From: Reticulascus tulasneorum
Taxonomy: Eukaryota; Ascomycota; Sordariomycetes; Glomerellales; Reticulascaceae
Length of the DNA: 64,000 nucleotides
Direction: 5' to 3'
NCBI GenBank assembly: GCA_001557505.1
Contig: LSAX01000001.1
Span: 1,984,001 to 2,048,000 of the forward strand
The notes under the pieces were generated by a model. The model was not told the origin of the DNA. It worked only from the letters and a program-made list of their open reading frames with translations, and searched no databases. Position 1 is the stretch's first letter, and each line of letters begins with the position of its first letter. A program made the translations under genes and the position numbers. Positions 62,562 through 64,000 of the stretch are shown here, piece by piece.

Positions 62562-63986
62562 CTAGGGAAACTCAAACTCGTAGTACACGTATGCCGTGTA
62601 TTCGTTTCCATCCCCTGCCCCTAGCCCTGCCGCAGCCATTTCGGATGTCAGTGCTGCGTCGTCTTTGGTGACCCGGCCACGCTTATCTCTGCCAAACGCA
62701 TTTCCGCCAAGAAAAGAATAGTTCGTGTCCAGGGCACTCTTTACCTTCTTGGATAGCTTTGTGGTCGTCTATTGCCTTGTTAGTACCTGGCGTGATTGGC
62801 CATTCTTTGGGAAACAAACCTTGACAAGAACGCTAAGATACTCCAATGGAAGTCCGTAACGGAGAACTGCTTCCACAAAAACCCTCAACGTGAGAACATG
62901 CAGCCAGATCATGACGCTCTCACTCCAACCAGTCCGACCCATCCGTAAAGCCTCGCCCCATACCTTTTTTTCCTCCTTGGCCACTCGATCAAGCTCGCGC
63001 TCCTCCTCCTCCTTGCCGCCTTCAACGTACTTGTACTGCCTTGGGGTCCACTTCTGCTCCCGACACTTCTGGAGGAATTCAGCGCTGTATTTCTTGAATG
63101 CCGTGACGGCAAACAAAACAAATTCCTCATCTTGAGCGACTTGGATGGATGATCGAGGCACAACCATGGGAGCCAATGTCTCGTAGCTTCGCAGAAAATC
63201 CTTTTTAGCAATCGCAGGAACAACTATCAGATGGGTCTCGAGGTATTCAGAGTCACTGATCAATAAAGCTGGGTCGACTATGGGGGTAAGGGATTTCGTG
63301 GACAGATTTCCGCTACGCGTGGCTGGAAGTTAGCGAATCCTTTCTTTGGCACGGATAATACCAATTTGACCGCAACACATACGTCTGTCTTCGCTGCAAG
63401 GCCGAGAAGTTTGTCTTGACTGAATTATACTGATTGAATTTGCTCTTCACATCGTTGTCGATGGTCACGAGTTCCTGGCGCCAATTAGCATCGTAAGCAG
63501 CGAATTGGTTCCTTCCAAGTATACCTTTTGCAGTGTATCAACCAGCTCTCCGAGAGGTTTGTCGGCACGGTATCGGACTTTGTTCCACGAGAAGGAGCTC
63601 ACAAACTGATCAGTCGGCTCTGTTCATAAATAAGCCGACATCCGGGCACGAGAGAGTGAGTTCTTTGTAAAGGTAGACGGGGTGGACTGACTGTCATTGA
63701 CCAACTTTTGCTGGCTGATCTTGTCTTCATCACCAACTAGGATAGATCTGAGGGAGTCTGAGACTTTGGCTACAACGGACTCGCAGGCCGAGTCTAGCTT
63801 TGCCAGGTCATCGGCTTGCTGCACTAAGGCATCCAAGGTGCCAATCTTGAAGTCTGGAACACTGAAAAGTAGAGGTGCGCCACTTTCCGAGGGGATGGCG
63901 GAGCTTAGGGATGAGATTGCGTCCTCTTTGTCATTGGAGTCGAAGATGCCGAGAGGCAGAGACAAGAGAATGTATTTGGCAGGCAT
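62562..63986 (-). CDS. VMA5: V-type proton ATPase subunit C
   Basis: Peripheral stalk subunit that links V1 to Vo and is released on reversible disassembly of the vacuolar proton pump. Exons 63986-63692, 63619-63525, 63474-63383, 63312-62820 and 62768-62562 give 393 aa (yeast Vma5 has 392). Start MPAKYILLSLPLGIFDSNDK. Then FKIGTLDALVQQADDLAKLD, VNDKPTDQFVSSFSWNKVRY, LVDTLQKELVTIDNDVKSKF, QRRQTGNLSTKSLTPIVDP, EYLETHLIVVP, ETLAPMVVPRSS, EALRMGRTGWSESVMIWLHV, LRYGLPLEYLSVLVK, NYSFLGGNAFGRDKRGR and the C-terminus YTAYVYYEFEFP. All junctions were selected by family continuity. The gene is complete; its promoter lies beyond the window edge. Confidence 0.96.
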
Positions 63987-64000
63987 GTTGTCGACATCAA

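Noticed and set aside
1..64000. tRNA or rRNA genes
   Set aside because: No B-box-like GGTTCGAATCC in a foldable context and no rRNA core sequence was seen; the GTTCGAA occurrences noted lie in coding or unstructured sequence.

Overview
The window is nuclear DNA of a filamentous ascomycete (Pezizomycotina). Its genes are split by many short introns (46-146 nt, mostly 50-70) with GT..AG ends. They encode typical eukaryotic housekeeping proteins, and a large AT-rich block shows the signature of repeat-induced point mutation (RIP). Lineage below class cannot be fixed from sequence alone; a Sordariomycete/Hypocreales-like fungus is only a guess. Exon models were built by hand. In every gene called intact, apart from the NAS6-like gene's 3' end, the exon lengths sum to a multiple of three and the joined protein matches its family.

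Left arm (1-15.5 kb), in order: prefoldin subunit 1 (-), alkaline ceramidase (-), two decayed accessory genes (a GFA/CENP-V fragment and a frameshifted cysteine-rich gene, both -), a TMF/Sgm1-type golgin (+), a NAS6-like ankyrin proteasome chaperone (-), the WD40 splicing factor PRP46 (+) and ORC1 (-). Several neighbours are tail-to-tail with under 100 bp between stop codons.

Centre (about 15.5-48.8 kb): a 33-kb island of extreme AT content with no intact host gene. It is a nest of at least seven hAT-superfamily DNA transposons in two subfamilies, inserted into one another. Two insertions carry perfect 8-bp target-site duplications and one a duplication with a single C/T difference. The nesting order (C interrupted by B and D, and D interrupted by E) gives a relative chronology. 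The elements carry 18-bp-type terminal repeats CAGGGTTGTGATTTTAGT, dense subterminal TTAGTC/GTTAGT motifs and expanded tandem repeats, several with 8-bp units. A 126-bp GC-normal sequence flanked by a 7-bp repeat sits inside one decayed copy. The island begins about 15-100 bp upstream of the ORC1 start codon and ends about 40 bp before the next gene.

Right arm (48.8-64 kb): an unrecognised 504-aa protein (+), prefoldin subunit 5 (-), mitochondrial prolyl-tRNA synthetase (-), the ribosome-biogenesis factor MAK21/NOC1 (+), an unrecognised 145-aa protein (-), a HotDog-fold thioesterase with a mitochondrial-type leader (+), APS kinase MET14 (+) and V-ATPase subunit C VMA5 (-, complete at the window edge). 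The host genes do not form a pathway cluster. They cover protein folding, proteasome assembly, replication, splicing, ribosome assembly, mitochondrial translation, sulfate assimilation and vacuolar acidification, which is ordinary for a fungal core region interrupted by a heterochromatic transposon island. No biosynthetic cluster, CRISPR array, rRNA or tRNA was seen.
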